From the NCBI GenBank assembly GCA_964654695.1, contig CAZZKJ010000012.1:1-59889 (forward strand): a stretch of DNA of 59,889 nt, given 5' to 3'. The notes below the pieces were generated by a model that saw only the letters and a program-made list of their open reading frames with translations, did not search any database and was not told the DNA's origin. Positions within the stretch are counted from its first letter, which is position 1. Each line of letters begins with the position of its first letter. The DNA comes from CAZZKJ01 sp964654695 (GTDB taxonomy: Bacteria; Krumholzibacteriota; Krumholzibacteriia; WVZY01). Below are positions 34,680-43,689 of the stretch, piece by piece. The translations under genes and the position numbers were made by a program.

Positions 34680-35825
34680 ATGGTATATTTGCAGCTTACT
34701 GAAGAAGAAAAGATGATTCAAAAAGCCGCCCGGGATTTTGCCGATAAGGAAATAGCGCCCGTATCGGATAAATACAATACTGATGGTGAATTCCCGCGGG
34801 AAATAATAGACGGATTGGGCAAGTTGGGATTTATGGGAATAAACGTCCCCGAGGAATACGGAGGGGCTAATTTGGGCAATTTTTGCCTGGTTCTGGTTTG
34901 CGAAGAGATCAACCGCGTCTGTGCCTCGACTGGAGTGACTGTATCCGTTCATCATTCTCTTGCATGCTATCCAATTGTGAAATATGCCCGGGATTCCGTT
35001 AAAAAAAAATACCTGCCCGAAATGGCTTCAGGCAAAATCATCGGAGCCTACGCCTTGAGCGAGCCCGGATCGGGAAGCGATGCCGCAGGACTGATTTCGT
35101 CCGCAGTCAAGGATGGAAAAGAATATGTTTTGAACGGCACTAAAAGCTTTATAACCAGCGCAGCGGATGCAGGAGTTATTATAGCTATGGTGAGAACGGA
35201 TAAATCCCATAAGACAAAAGGAATCAGCGCGTTCGTGCTTGAAGCCGGAATGAAGGGACTTATTATCAGCAAGAAAGAGACGAAAATGGGGTTGAGGGCG
35301 TCTAATACCAGCGAAATTGTTTTTGATAACCTCAGGGTTCCGGCCGAGAATCTATTAGGCGAAGAGGGGCAGGGGTTCAGAATAGCAATGGATACGCTGG
35401 ACGGCGGCAGGATGGGTATAGCTACGCAGGCAGTTGGGATTATACAGGCATGTCTGGACGCTTCTACGGCTTATGCCAAGGAACGCGAGCAGTTCGGCAA
35501 GAAAATTTCCGAATTTCAAGCGGTTCAATGGAAAATAGCGAATATGGCAGTACAGGCTCATGCGGCCAGGCTCCTGGTTTACCATGCTGCTCGGCTTAAG
35601 GACAGGGGGCTCCCTCATTGTAGTGAGGCTTCCATGGCCAAGTTGTACGCATCGGAAAGCGCCAATGCGGCGGCAAAAGACGCGGTGCAGATTCACGGTG
35701 GAGCCGGTTATACGACCGATTTTCCCGTGGAACGATTTTTCCGGGATGCGAAAATAACTGAATTATACGAAGGTACCAGCGAAATCCAACGCCTGGTAAT
35801 TGCAAGAAATATCCTGAAGGATTAA
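34680..35825 (+). CDS. acyl-CoA dehydrogenase (short-chain / butyryl-CoA dehydrogenase type)
   Basis: The 381-residue flavoenzyme has LTEEEKMIQKAARDFADKEI, LGFMGINVPEEYGG, the FAD-contact AYALSEPGSGSDAAG, GTKSFITSA, and the catalytic glutamate in ELYEGTSEIQRLVIAR. It oxidises acyl-CoA to trans-2-enoyl-CoA, or reduces crotonyl-CoA in the reverse direction when coupled to an electron-bifurcating Etf. The next two genes encode EtfB and EtfA, spaced 27 and 54 bases, so the three form one operon. Length and motifs match short-chain enzymes (Bcd-like), but chain length preference cannot be read from sequence. Confidence 0.93.
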   Translation: MVYLQLTEEEKMIQKAARDFADKEIAPVSDKYNTDGEFPREIIDGLGKLGFMGINVPEEYGGANLGNFCLVLVCEEINRVCASTGVTVSVHHSLACYPIVKYARDSVKKKYLPEMASGKIIGAYALSEPGSGSDAAGLISSAVKDGKEYVLNGTKSFITSAADAGVIIAMVRTDKSHKTKGISAFVLEAGMKGLIISKKETKMGLRASNTSEIVFDNLRVPAENLLGEEGQGFRIAMDTLDGGRMGIATQAVGIIQACLDASTAYAKEREQFGKKISEFQAVQWKIANMAVQAHAARLLVYHAARLKDRGLPHCSEASMAKLYASESANAAAKDAVQIHGGAGYTTDFPVERFFRDAKITELYEGTSEIQRLVIARNILKD

Positions 35826-35852
35826 TTTGCTTAGAGATCAAGGAGGCAGGAT

Positions 35853-36650
35853 TTGAAAATAGGAGTTATGATAAAAACTGTTCCGGACACGGAAACCAAG
35901 ATTAAGATTACCGGGGATGCCGCCGGCATAGAAACTCAGGGAATTAAGTATGTTATGAATACTTTCGATGAATTCGGTGTCGAGGAGGCCCTGCGCATAA
36001 AAGAACAGCTTCAAGATGGGACAACGGTGACTGTTATATCTCTTGGATCCGACCGTTCGGTTGAAACCCTTCGTACGGCCCTGGCCATGGGTGCCGATGA
36101 AGCCGTTCATGTAAGTGATCCGGCCTTCGAAGGCGGAGACGCAATGGTTAATGCGGGAGTTCTTGCTGAAGTGATGAGGCCGTACGGTTTCGATCTCATA
36201 CTTTGCGGAAAACAGGGAATCGATTTTGATGCCGCGCAAACCGCATCCATAGTTGCGGAACGTCTCGGGTTTGGGCAGGCTTGTGTCGTTGTTAACCTCG
36301 ATCTTGCCGTTGAAGATGGTAGATGCGTGGCGAAGAGACGGATAGAGGGTGGCGACGAAATGGTCGAAGTCATGCTTCCGGCCGTGATTTCCTGCGAGAA
36401 AGGCTTGAACGAGCCGCGGTATGCGTCGCTTCCGGGTATTATGAAAGCTAAAAAAAAGGAAATTAAAAAAGTAACCTTGTCTGATTCCGGGTTCAAAGCC
36501 GAAGATGTCGGCTTGGAGGGATCGTGCACCAGGATCGAGAAGTATTATCCCCTGCCCGAAAGGGGCTCCTGTAAAATGCTCCCGGGTGAGCCGCAGGAAA
36601 TGGCTGCGGAACTAGTTCGTGCTCTCAGAGAAGATTCGAAGATAATATAA
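35853..36650 (+). CDS. etfB: electron transfer flavoprotein beta subunit
   Basis: The 265-residue protein starts MKIGVMIKTVPDTE and has MNTFDEFGVEEALRIKE, LGSDRSVETLRTALAMGADE, ILCGKQGIDFDAAQT and LPAVISCEKGLNEPRYASL, the EtfB signature region. EtfB binds AMP or a second FAD and docks with the dehydrogenase. An AGGAGG ribosome site lies upstream. It works with EtfA and the acyl-CoA dehydrogenase upstream. Whether the complex bifurcates electrons cannot be decided by eye. Confidence 0.94.
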   Translation: MKIGVMIKTVPDTETKIKITGDAAGIETQGIKYVMNTFDEFGVEEALRIKEQLQDGTTVTVISLGSDRSVETLRTALAMGADEAVHVSDPAFEGGDAMVNAGVLAEVMRPYGFDLILCGKQGIDFDAAQTASIVAERLGFGQACVVVNLDLAVEDGRCVAKRRIEGGDEMVEVMLPAVISCEKGLNEPRYASLPGIMKAKKKEIKKVTLSDSGFKAEDVGLEGSCTRIEKYYPLPERGSCKMLPGEPQEMAAELVRALREDSKII

Positions 36651-36704
36651 GAATTGAAATAAAGCATTTTTGGAAAGGAGATGGGAATTAATCCCGGGTG
36701 AAAC

Positions 36705-37691
36705 ATGAGCAACAATATCCTGGTATTTGCGGAAATAAGAGAAGGTGAATTGAAGCAGATTACTTTGCAGCTATTGTCTGCCGCCGTGTCGCTGGGGAAT
36801 AAGATCGGGGGACAGGTTCATACTGCAGTTCTGAGCGATAATTCGGCGCCTCACGTTGAAAAATTAAGCAGCTATACTCCCGGCAAGATTTTTTCGGCCC
36901 GAAGCGCCCTGTTGACGAATTATTCCACGGATGCTTATGCCCAAGCTCTTGAATCCATCATTAAGGAGGCCGAAGCAGGATACGTCTTGTTCGGGGCTAC
37001 CGCTTTGGGAAAGGATCTGTCTTCCAGAGTCGCAGCAAAATTTAACTGCGCTCTTTTTACAGACTGCACAGAATTGGATGTCGACGACAATTTGCTTAGA
37101 GTAAAAAGACCGGTGTACTCGGGAAAAGTATATGCTGAAGCTGTATCAACCCGGAACGCCATCCAAATGGCTTCTATACGTCCGAATATATTCCCTCCAG
37201 CCGGGGAAACCGGAAGAAAAGCCGAAGTTGTGAAAGTTGGATTATCGCTTTCAGCTGATGACATTAAATCAATGGTCAAAGAGATTGTGGCTTCAGCAGG
37301 CGGACGCAAAGATGTCACCGAAGCTGAAATCATCATTTCCGGCGGCCGAGCGCTCAAATCCGAGGAAAACTTCAAGATACTGGAGGGTTTGAGCGATGTG
37401 CTGGGCGCATCGGTGGGAGCTTCACGGGCCGCTGTTGATGCAGGTTATGCGCCCCATTCCATACAGGTCGGGCAGACGGGGAAGGTGGTAAATCCAAAGC
37501 TTTATATTGCTGTCGGTATTTCCGGTGCCATTCAGCATCTTGTGGGAATGAGAACCGCGAAGATTATAGTCGCCGTCAATAAGGATCCCAATGCTCCTAT
37601 TTTTCAAAAGGCGGATTATGGTATAGTGGGGGATCTTTTTGAGATCGTTCCGCTGTTGACGGAGGAATTCAAGAAGTTGCTTGAGAACTGA
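36705..37691 (+). CDS. etfA: electron transfer flavoprotein alpha subunit
   Basis: The 328-residue protein shows the EtfA C-terminal FAD domain: IIISGGRALKSEENFKILEG, GASVGASRAAVDAGYAP, QVGQTGKVVNPKLYIAVGIS, GAIQHLVGMRTAKIIVAVNK and DPNAPIFQKADYGIVGDLFE. EtfA holds the electron-carrying FAD and passes electrons from the dehydrogenase to a quinone oxidoreductase or another acceptor. It ends nine bases from the convergent beta-barrel gene; no terminator is visible in that gap. Confidence 0.95.
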   Translation: MSNNILVFAEIREGELKQITLQLLSAAVSLGNKIGGQVHTAVLSDNSAPHVEKLSSYTPGKIFSARSALLTNYSTDAYAQALESIIKEAEAGYVLFGATALGKDLSSRVAAKFNCALFTDCTELDVDDNLLRVKRPVYSGKVYAEAVSTRNAIQMASIRPNIFPPAGETGRKAEVVKVGLSLSADDIKSMVKEIVASAGGRKDVTEAEIIISGGRALKSEENFKILEGLSDVLGASVGASRAAVDAGYAPHSIQVGQTGKVVNPKLYIAVGISGAIQHLVGMRTAKIIVAVNKDPNAPIFQKADYGIVGDLFEIVPLLTEEFKKLLEN

Positions 37692-37700
37692 TACAGGTTT

Positions 37701-38963
37701 CTAAAAACTGTAAGACATATCCAGAGAAAAAAGAGTCGTCGATGTATCATCGCCGGCTCTTTTGTGATTGAGAGGTTCATGGCTAACAAAGGCATTCAAT
37801 CCGATATGATTGTTGATTCGAAAACTTGCAAATGTGCTGAACCTGTTAAAAATATAATCCGAAAATACCGCTGCTTCCGGATTTATCCCATAGTAATCAT
37901 AATACCTCTTGCCCAATTCATAAAAAGAGGACAGCCATATTCTTCCGGGATGCAGGTATTCCAACGATAGTTTTATGCCGATTTCGTCATACCGGTCTTC
38001 TATCGAAGAATTGCTCCGCAAGAATGAATACATCGGACCGCAACCGGCCTTGAAAGAAAAAGAAGGCATATAGACCAGCAGGATCGCGCTTTTGTTCTCT
38101 ATATAATTGAAATATATATCGCTGCTGATATCATAACTGTAGCTCTCCAGGGTGTTTTCTGCCTCCACTCCAAAGCGTCCGGCGAATAGGCCCTGTGCGG
38201 ACACATTAGAGAGGGCAAACCAGTAGGGACTCCTCAGATTCTTATCGGTATAGAGTCTGCGCTCTGTGTTTAAAGACACATAAATGCTCTTGTCGATGCC
38301 GAACTGGCGCCTGAACTCGACAGTGCCCGAGAAGGATTTATAATTTATTGAAGTCGAGTCCGGGATATATTTGACTGTTCCATTGAGGATTAGACTAATG
38401 GCAGTCGATAGGGAACTGTTATAGGCAAGGCCGGTTGATACTGTGTTTCTCAAATAATCATAATCGAATTCCGTTCTCTTTTTGAAATCCATGCCCTCGA
38501 AGCTGTTGTAAATACGGAATATCATTCCGCTTCCCATATCGACATGAGAAAAGACTTTAGCCAGGTATCGTGAATAATTATTGGCATAGGAATAAGTAGT
38601 ATTTTCCTGAAAGTTCTTGTTTTTAAAATAGCATTCCAGGCCGAAACGGGTTTTCTCGTTAACATGCTCCAAGTCAAGATTAATTGATTCATCAAAGCTG
38701 TTGTTACCGGCGGTTACAAACCCGCGAATTCCCAAATGGCTGTCGAGCACATTGCCGCGAATGAAATCGAGATTGAATCTCGTTCGGAACTCGACAGTAT
38801 TATCTACGGTATCTTCTTCAACTATAGAATATTTTTCAGTAAAGGAATCGAAGCCTAAATTAATTGATGCCGAGACGCCGCCCGATGAAGCATCGGCTGC
38901 AGCTGCCTCGATGAAAAAGCATAATATCAATAATCCCAGTAAGATTGCCCGGCCGCGATTCAA
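37701..38963 (-). CDS. predicted outer-membrane beta-barrel protein
   Basis: The 420-residue protein has a signal peptide (AILLGLLILCFFIEAAAADA) and then alternating polar/hydrophobic strands rich in Tyr and Phe separated by short turns. It ends in SLDMSYSF with the C-terminal Phe that the BAM machinery recognises. The exact family is not known to me. It is the last gene of a three-gene minus-strand operon with a sigma-54 promoter, and starts in an ATGA overlap with the small lipoprotein gene. A channel or surface-structure role is possible. Confidence 0.72.
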   Translation of the reverse strand: MNRGRAILLGLLILCFFIEAAAADASSGGVSASINLGFDSFTEKYSIVEEDTVDNTVEFRTRFNLDFIRGNVLDSHLGIRGFVTAGNNSFDESINLDLEHVNEKTRFGLECYFKNKNFQENTTYSYANNYSRYLAKVFSHVDMGSGMIFRIYNSFEGMDFKKRTEFDYDYLRNTVSTGLAYNSSLSTAISLILNGTVKYIPDSTSINYKSFSGTVEFRRQFGIDKSIYVSLNTERRLYTDKNLRSPYWFALSNVSAQGLFAGRFGVEAENTLESYSYDISSDIYFNYIENKSAILLVYMPSFSFKAGCGPMYSFLRSNSSIEDRYDEIGIKLSLEYLHPGRIWLSSFYELGKRYYDYYGINPEAAVFSDYIFNRFSTFASFRINNHIGLNAFVSHEPLNHKRAGDDTSTTLFSLDMSYSF

Positions 38964-39292
38964 TAGCTGCGCTCCTCAAGAATAGCAAAAGCCCGCTCAA
39001 TGAATTCAAGAGCCATGTCGAATTGCTTTTGCAAGAACAGGGATTCGCTTAGATGCAGTAATTCTACTGCTTCGATAAATGCAGGTGGCCTTTGCGCGGA
39101 CTTCCCGGGTTGAAGTTCGAGCAGGTTTTTTAGAATTAGCATTTGGGATTCACATTCGAATTCTATCAGCAAACTTTCATCAGCAACCTGCCCGGGGACG
39201 CCGGCAGTGCTTTTGGCGGGAACGCATGCCGGTGTCTGCCCGCAGCAGAACAACAGAAGGCAGGCTCCAATAATCCAGTCATAAATTTTCAT
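38960..39292 (-). CDS. small predicted lipoprotein with one helical repeat unit
   Basis: The 110-residue protein has a short hydrophobic N-terminus ending in a cysteine-rich LLLFCCGQ, a possible lipobox. The C-terminal half is one helical hairpin (AVELLHLSESLFLQKQFDMA, LEFIERAFAILEERS) resembling the repeat unit of the preceding gene (ALRLARLSESLSLKAIKIL). It overlaps that gene by 14 bases and the beta-barrel gene by four, so the three are tightly coupled. The function is unknown; it might tether the repeat protein to the outer membrane. Confidence 0.65.
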   Translation of the reverse strand: MKIYDWIIGACLLLFCCGQTPACVPAKSTAGVPGQVADESLLIEFECESQMLILKNLLELQPGKSAQRPPAFIEAVELLHLSESLFLQKQFDMALEFIERAFAILEERSY

Positions 39293-40619
39293 TACTCAAG
39301 AGCTCGAGAGCTTTCTTAGCCAGGTTTCTAGCAAGTTTAGTGTGCGCCAATGCTGATCTCAAGCTCGAGGAAGTAAAATCTTCCCAAGCTGTTTTTTCAT
39401 ATTGTTCGGCTTTATGCAGCAGCTCCATGGCAGTGCTTTCATCCCGCAGGTTGTCAGACATTCTGACGCGCTCGAGAAACGAATCAGTATTTTTGAGTGC
39501 AGCCTCTACATCCGCCGTTCTCAGCGGTCTTTGCATCGACTCCAGGGCCTGCTTTACTATTTGCCTGGCTCTGCGGGTCAATCTGAGAGCGTTTTTCAAT
39601 CGTTTGGAATCGAAGTCTTTTTCAGCTCTGGTCTGAAGGTCTTCGGCGGTTTCGATAGCATCAGACAAGCGAGACCTGCTGTCTTGCGATGCTATCTCTT
39701 TTGCGCGTTCAAGAAGATCATTAGTAAGAAGCAATGCCTGCTCTACATTCAAATCGCCGGCTTCATTAGATAAAAGTTTCAGGGCATGCAGGGCCGCTTT
39801 CCTGGATTTTCTGGTGAGTTCCAGGGCCATTCGCAAACGTCCTCGCTCAAGATCACTCCTGGCCTTTGTCTGAAGGCTAACGGCTTGATCGTAAAGTCTT
39901 TTTATTTGGTTGCGGCTATCACGCAAGCCTCGTTCTTCGATAATTTCCAGGACCCGATCGGTTTTTTCAAGGGCACGAGCAACTTCATCATCTGCTCTGA
40001 TTTCGCGCTTCAATATCTTGATTGCTTTTAATGATAGAGATTCGGAAAGTCTCGCAAGCCGCAATGCAGATTCATACATATGTTCCCTTAAATTATTCTT
40101 GGATCTTTCAAGCTGGGCCGCAGATTCGTCTACAAACTTGCCGACCGCCATTGATTCCCGCCCCCCCTCTTCCCTCATGAGGTCGTTCGCTTTCTCAAGC
40201 CGATGTTGAGCTCGTTCGATAGTCTTGATACAGGCGGCTTCCGTCATAGTCTCTTTTTTCGCCAGCGCGAGAGTGCGTAAAATGGACTGCCGGGCTGCAA
40301 AGGCCAGATCTCTGGCTTTCATCATTTGCAGCCTCCCTATATCCATTTTACCGCTCATTATGTTATCTTGCGCCATCATGAACATTTGTTTAGCCTGGTT
40401 CTGAATGGTGATCGAGGTTTTCAACAGAGCCCGTGCTTTTACGCTATTGGTTTCAGATACCAATCGGTGAGCGTCGTGCAGCAGTTCTTCGTTCCTTGTA
40501 ATCTCATTTTTCACCTGGTCCCGTGCTGTTGTTTGCCCGGAAGCTGCAGTTATGAGAAGAGAACATAGAACAGCTGCAGAAATCACTGCTGATGTTATTA
40601 TTCCTGGCGCCTTATTCAT
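39279..40619 (-). CDS. periplasmic helical-repeat protein (five tandem units)
   Basis: I do not recognise a named family. The 446-residue protein has a signal peptide (AVISAAVLCSLLITAASG) and then five tandem units of about 75-90 residues. Each opens with a leucine/arginine helix (LEKTDRVLEIIEER, LLLTNDLLERAKEI, LKNTDSFLERVRMS) and closes with a second one (LRMALELTRKSRKAALHALK, LKNALRLTRRARQIVKQAL, LRSALAHTKLARNLAKKAL). It is highly charged, lacks cysteine-rich or enzyme motifs, and likely forms a solenoid or coiled-coil scaffold in the periplasm. AGGA precedes the ATG. It heads an operon with a sigma-54 promoter at 40671-40685. Confidence 0.72.
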   Translation of the reverse strand: MNKAPGIITSAVISAAVLCSLLITAASGQTTARDQVKNEITRNEELLHDAHRLVSETNSVKARALLKTSITIQNQAKQMFMMAQDNIMSGKMDIGRLQMMKARDLAFAARQSILRTLALAKKETMTEAACIKTIERAQHRLEKANDLMREEGGRESMAVGKFVDESAAQLERSKNNLREHMYESALRLARLSESLSLKAIKILKREIRADDEVARALEKTDRVLEIIEERGLRDSRNQIKRLYDQAVSLQTKARSDLERGRLRMALELTRKSRKAALHALKLLSNEAGDLNVEQALLLTNDLLERAKEIASQDSRSRLSDAIETAEDLQTRAEKDFDSKRLKNALRLTRRARQIVKQALESMQRPLRTADVEAALKNTDSFLERVRMSDNLRDESTAMELLHKAEQYEKTAWEDFTSSSLRSALAHTKLARNLAKKALELLSNENL

Positions 40620-40670
40620 TTTATTTCCTAGTTAACCGTGAACCGCAAAGCTTCGTTCGATCCTCAGTAC

Positions 40671-40685
40671 GCAATCGGCATACCA
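40671..40685 (-). promoter_or_regulatory. sigma-54 (-24/-12) promoter of the helical-repeat operon
   Basis: On the minus strand the sequence is TGGTATGCCGATTGC. It keeps the key TGG and TTGC blocks with the fixed GG-N10-GC spacing of sigma-54 promoters (consensus TGGCACG, four bases, TTGC), with two mismatches at less constrained positions. Transcription would begin near 40660, about 40 bases before the ATG at 40619. A direct repeat TTCGAGAT at 40753-40760 and 40763-40770, roughly 80 bases upstream, is a candidate enhancer site. The gene directly upstream encodes an NtrC-type activator. Confidence 0.68.
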
Positions 40686-40818
40686 CTATATCCGGACAAG
40701 GAGTGCTAAGACGTAAGAGCAATAATTACAATATGATACTGCATATTCTGTATTCGAGATCGTTCGAGATTTAGGAGTTTTTAATGCACCTTCAAGTACA
40801 GTTCATGAACCGCCTGGT

Positions 40819-42147
40819 TCAATCAGTTTCCAAATCGTGCTTTTCAAGACGGCCGTATAATGCTCTTCTGGTTATGCCCAAGAGTCTTGCGGCCTCGCTT
40901 TTATTTCCGCCTGCAAGCTTCAGGGCCCTCAAAATCATTCGCTTTTCCATGCCGTCCAGGCTTAAATCGTTCTGATCTTCGGCGGAAGGATCTTGCTCGC
41001 GCGTTCCGAGCAGGATGTCGGAATCGGTGATTGTACCTTGGGGACGGAGTATCAGTGCTCGTTCCATTACACTGCGAAGTTCCCTCACATTACCAGGCCA
41101 GTTATATTGAATCAGTTTTCGCAGGGCAGATTCGGATAAGATACCCGGATCCCGTCCGGTTTTTTGAAGGAAACTGGACGCTATAGCTTTTATATCTTCT
41201 CTGCATTGTCTGAGTGCCGGGAGGTTGATGGGAAAGACGTTCAGCCGGTAATATAAATCTTCTCTGAAATCTTTTTTTTCTATAGCATCTTCAAGTTTTC
41301 TGTTAGTAGCGGATATCAATCTGAAATCCACTGCGGTTTCCTTTTCGCTTCCGAGCGGACAGATGGACCGGTTCTCTAGAACGCGGAGAAGCTTTGCCTG
41401 AAGAGATGCCGGCAAGTCGCCGATTTCATCCAGGAATAGAGAGCCTCCTGAGGCCAATTGAAAATGCCCCAGTTTTTTTTGCGAAGCTCCGGTGAATGCT
41501 CCTTTTTCATAACCAAATAGTTCGCTCTCCAGCAGGTTTTCAGGTATAGCGGCACAGTTCAAGCCAATGAAAGGGCCTTCGACTCTTTTTGAGTTCTTGT
41601 GTATGGCTCTGGCCACAAGTTCTTTGCCGGTTCCGCTTTCTCCGCATATCAGCACGGATGCTTCAGAATGGCAGAGATCGTTAATGAGTTTTTTTACGTG
41701 CAATATCGGTGGGCTGGATCCGATGATTTCTTCATCGAGGTTTCTGGATAAGTAAGATCGAAGACCCTGGTTCTCAATTTCGAGGCGTCTTTTTTCTTGC
41801 AGCCGTTCCACGAGAAGAAGAAGCTCTTCGGTGTTAAAAGGTTTGATAATGTAATCATAAGCGCCTTCCTTCATGGCTTGAATCGCAGTTTCAACGGAAG
41901 CATAAGCCGTCATAATTATAACGTCGGCGACCGGCGCCAGATCTTTGATCTTCTTCATTAGCTCTATTCCGTCTATTTCGGGCATTCTGAGATCCGTGAT
42001 TATTATGTCATAGGCGTGAGTTGAAACCATTTCTAATGCTGCGGCTGGATTATCTATTCCTGTTGCATTGTGTCCCGCATCATTGAGCTGCGCTGCCAGA
42101 AGCTTGCATATTCTGTTTTCATCATCCACTAAAAGAATATCTGACAT
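40819..42147 (-). CDS. sigma-54-dependent response regulator (NtrC/AtoC family)
   Basis: The 442-residue protein has a receiver domain (MSDILLVDDENRI, with the phospho-acceptor in DIIITDLRMPEIDG and YDYIIKPF), then an AAA+ domain (Walker A GESGTGKELVARAIH, the sigma-54-contact GAFTGA, ASGGSLFLDEIGDLP and NWPGNVRELRSVMER) and a Fis-type HTH (ALKLAGGNKSEAARLLGITRRALYGRLEKH). It therefore activates sigma-54 RNA polymerase when phosphorylated. It overlaps the histidine kinase by one base. The sigma-54 site at 40671-40685 is its most likely local target. Confidence 0.95.
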   Translation of the reverse strand: MSDILLVDDENRICKLLAAQLNDAGHNATGIDNPAAALEMVSTHAYDIIITDLRMPEIDGIELMKKIKDLAPVADVIIMTAYASVETAIQAMKEGAYDYIIKPFNTEELLLLVERLQEKRRLEIENQGLRSYLSRNLDEEIIGSSPPILHVKKLINDLCHSEASVLICGESGTGKELVARAIHKNSKRVEGPFIGLNCAAIPENLLESELFGYEKGAFTGASQKKLGHFQLASGGSLFLDEIGDLPASLQAKLLRVLENRSICPLGSEKETAVDFRLISATNRKLEDAIEKKDFREDLYYRLNVFPINLPALRQCREDIKAIASSFLQKTGRDPGILSESALRKLIQYNWPGNVRELRSVMERALILRPQGTITDSDILLGTREQDPSAEDQNDLSLDGMEKRMILRALKLAGGNKSEAARLLGITRRALYGRLEKHDLETD

Positions 42148-43490
42148 TATTCGGCTCCAAGACTGCTGTATGTTTTCATATCCGACGGCTGCGACATAGG
42201 AATTGACAGGATTACAGTTGTGCCTTCGCCCGGTGCGCTGCCTATTTCCATGGTGCCATTATGTGTTTCTATTATATTGTTGGTTATACTTAATCCGAGC
42301 CCGCTGCCTTGCTTCTTCGTAGTATAAAAAGGTTTGCGGATCTCCTGCAAGTGCTTTGAAGTCATACCGGGTCCGTTGTCCTTGATCGTCAAGACGGCCC
42401 TGTTTCTACGGGCTCTAAGAGCAACCTCGACTCGGCCTCCTTCGCTCAAAGCCTGAACTGCGTTGAGAAGAATATTCAACAGTGCCTGCTGCAGGCGCTG
42501 CTCGTCGCAGTAAATAAAGAGCTCCTCAGATGGAAGGCTTTTTGAGACGACAATATTATTTCTGGAAACATCATTCTCTACCAGCATTAAACTTCTCAAA
42601 ATGATTTTTTGAAACGGCCGGGGCTTGAGATGCTGATGCCCCTCTTTTGCGAAATTCAAATAACCCGTCAAAATCCTGTTCAGCTTGTCAACTTCTTCGG
42701 TTATGAATGTAATTGTCTCATCATCTATATTATGCTGCTTTTGAATCCGCTCAGCAGATGTTTTGATTATGCTAAGCGGGTTCCGGATCTCATGGGCTAT
42801 TGCGGCAACCATGCGGCCCATCGCCGCAAGGGTTTCTCCTCTGAGTACCGCCTCCATCGCCTTGTCCAGCGAAAGGGACTGCTTGTAAAATAAAGCGGCG
42901 AGTATGAGAATCGCCAGAAAACTGGCGAGATCAACAATAATTATCGCTGTGCGCAGAGATCGCAAAACATCAAAATACCCAGCCCCTGCTTCGACGTTGA
43001 TCATCCCCGCGATCGTATTATCAACGCTGTGCACGGGGGCATATGCACTTTTCAAGTAGCTATCTCCAGATCTATACAGCTTGGTTGAGGAAGAGAAGCC
43101 GGATCTGGCAAGTGTAACGGCGCTGAAATCGAGATCAACGAATGGATTGTATTCGCCCGGCTCAGAAAGTCTGGAAAGGTCAAAAACCGTTTTGCCGTCT
43201 GCGGTCAAAATCAGTATGTTCGACAACAAGTTCTCGGACCTTATCGCGTGCAGAGTCGACAACATTTCAAGGGAGAAGGCATCTTCGCTCAATGAATCCA
43301 TATCTGCAAGTTCGAGGGTATGGGATATGACGACTGCAATTGACTGCAGGCGTTCCCCCAGTTCATTGTCGAGATAGTTCTTCGCCTTATTATACAGAGT
43401 GAATGTGGAAAAATTGAAAACCGCCAGGAAGGCCAGCAGAAATGCGGATAAGAGTATCAATCGGTGCAAAGAGGAGGAAGCAATTCTCAT
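42147..43490 (-). CDS. membrane sensor histidine kinase (NtrB/ZraS-like)
   Basis: AAAGGAG upstream favours the ATG at 43490; an in-frame ATG at 43544 would add 18 residues. Two membrane helices (LHRLILLSAFLLAFLAVFNF and VDLASFLAILILAALFY) flank a periplasmic sensor of about 130 residues. The cytoplasmic part holds the H-box AIAHEIRNPLSIIKT, the N-box ALLNILLNAVQAL, DNGPGM and GSGLGLSI. It phosphorylates the adjacent sigma-54 regulator. The signal is unknown. Upstream is a TPR lipoprotein gene on the same strand with 199 bases to the chosen start, possibly part of the same unit. Confidence 0.92.
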   Translation of the reverse strand: MRIASSSLHRLILLSAFLLAFLAVFNFSTFTLYNKAKNYLDNELGERLQSIAVVISHTLELADMDSLSEDAFSLEMLSTLHAIRSENLLSNILILTADGKTVFDLSRLSEPGEYNPFVDLDFSAVTLARSGFSSSTKLYRSGDSYLKSAYAPVHSVDNTIAGMINVEAGAGYFDVLRSLRTAIIIVDLASFLAILILAALFYKQSLSLDKAMEAVLRGETLAAMGRMVAAIAHEIRNPLSIIKTSAERIQKQHNIDDETITFITEEVDKLNRILTGYLNFAKEGHQHLKPRPFQKIILRSLMLVENDVSRNNIVVSKSLPSEELFIYCDEQRLQQALLNILLNAVQALSEGGRVEVALRARRNRAVLTIKDNGPGMTSKHLQEIRKPFYTTKKQGSGLGLSITNNIIETHNGTMEIGSAPGEGTTVILSIPMSQPSDMKTYSSLGAE

Positions 43491-43689
43491 TCTCAGGTGA
43501 TGCTCCTTTCTCTTGCGGCCGGCTCCGTTAGAACCCCGCCGCATTCGGCTCTGCGGGCATGAAGGAGTAATCGCCGGCAGAATCTGCGGGCCACCATCAT
43601 GATAATAGGAAATTCCGGGGCTTTCCCGCGGGAAGCAATTCTAGATTGGCTCAGAGTAATAAGCAAGAATTCTTTGCAACGCGGCCAAG

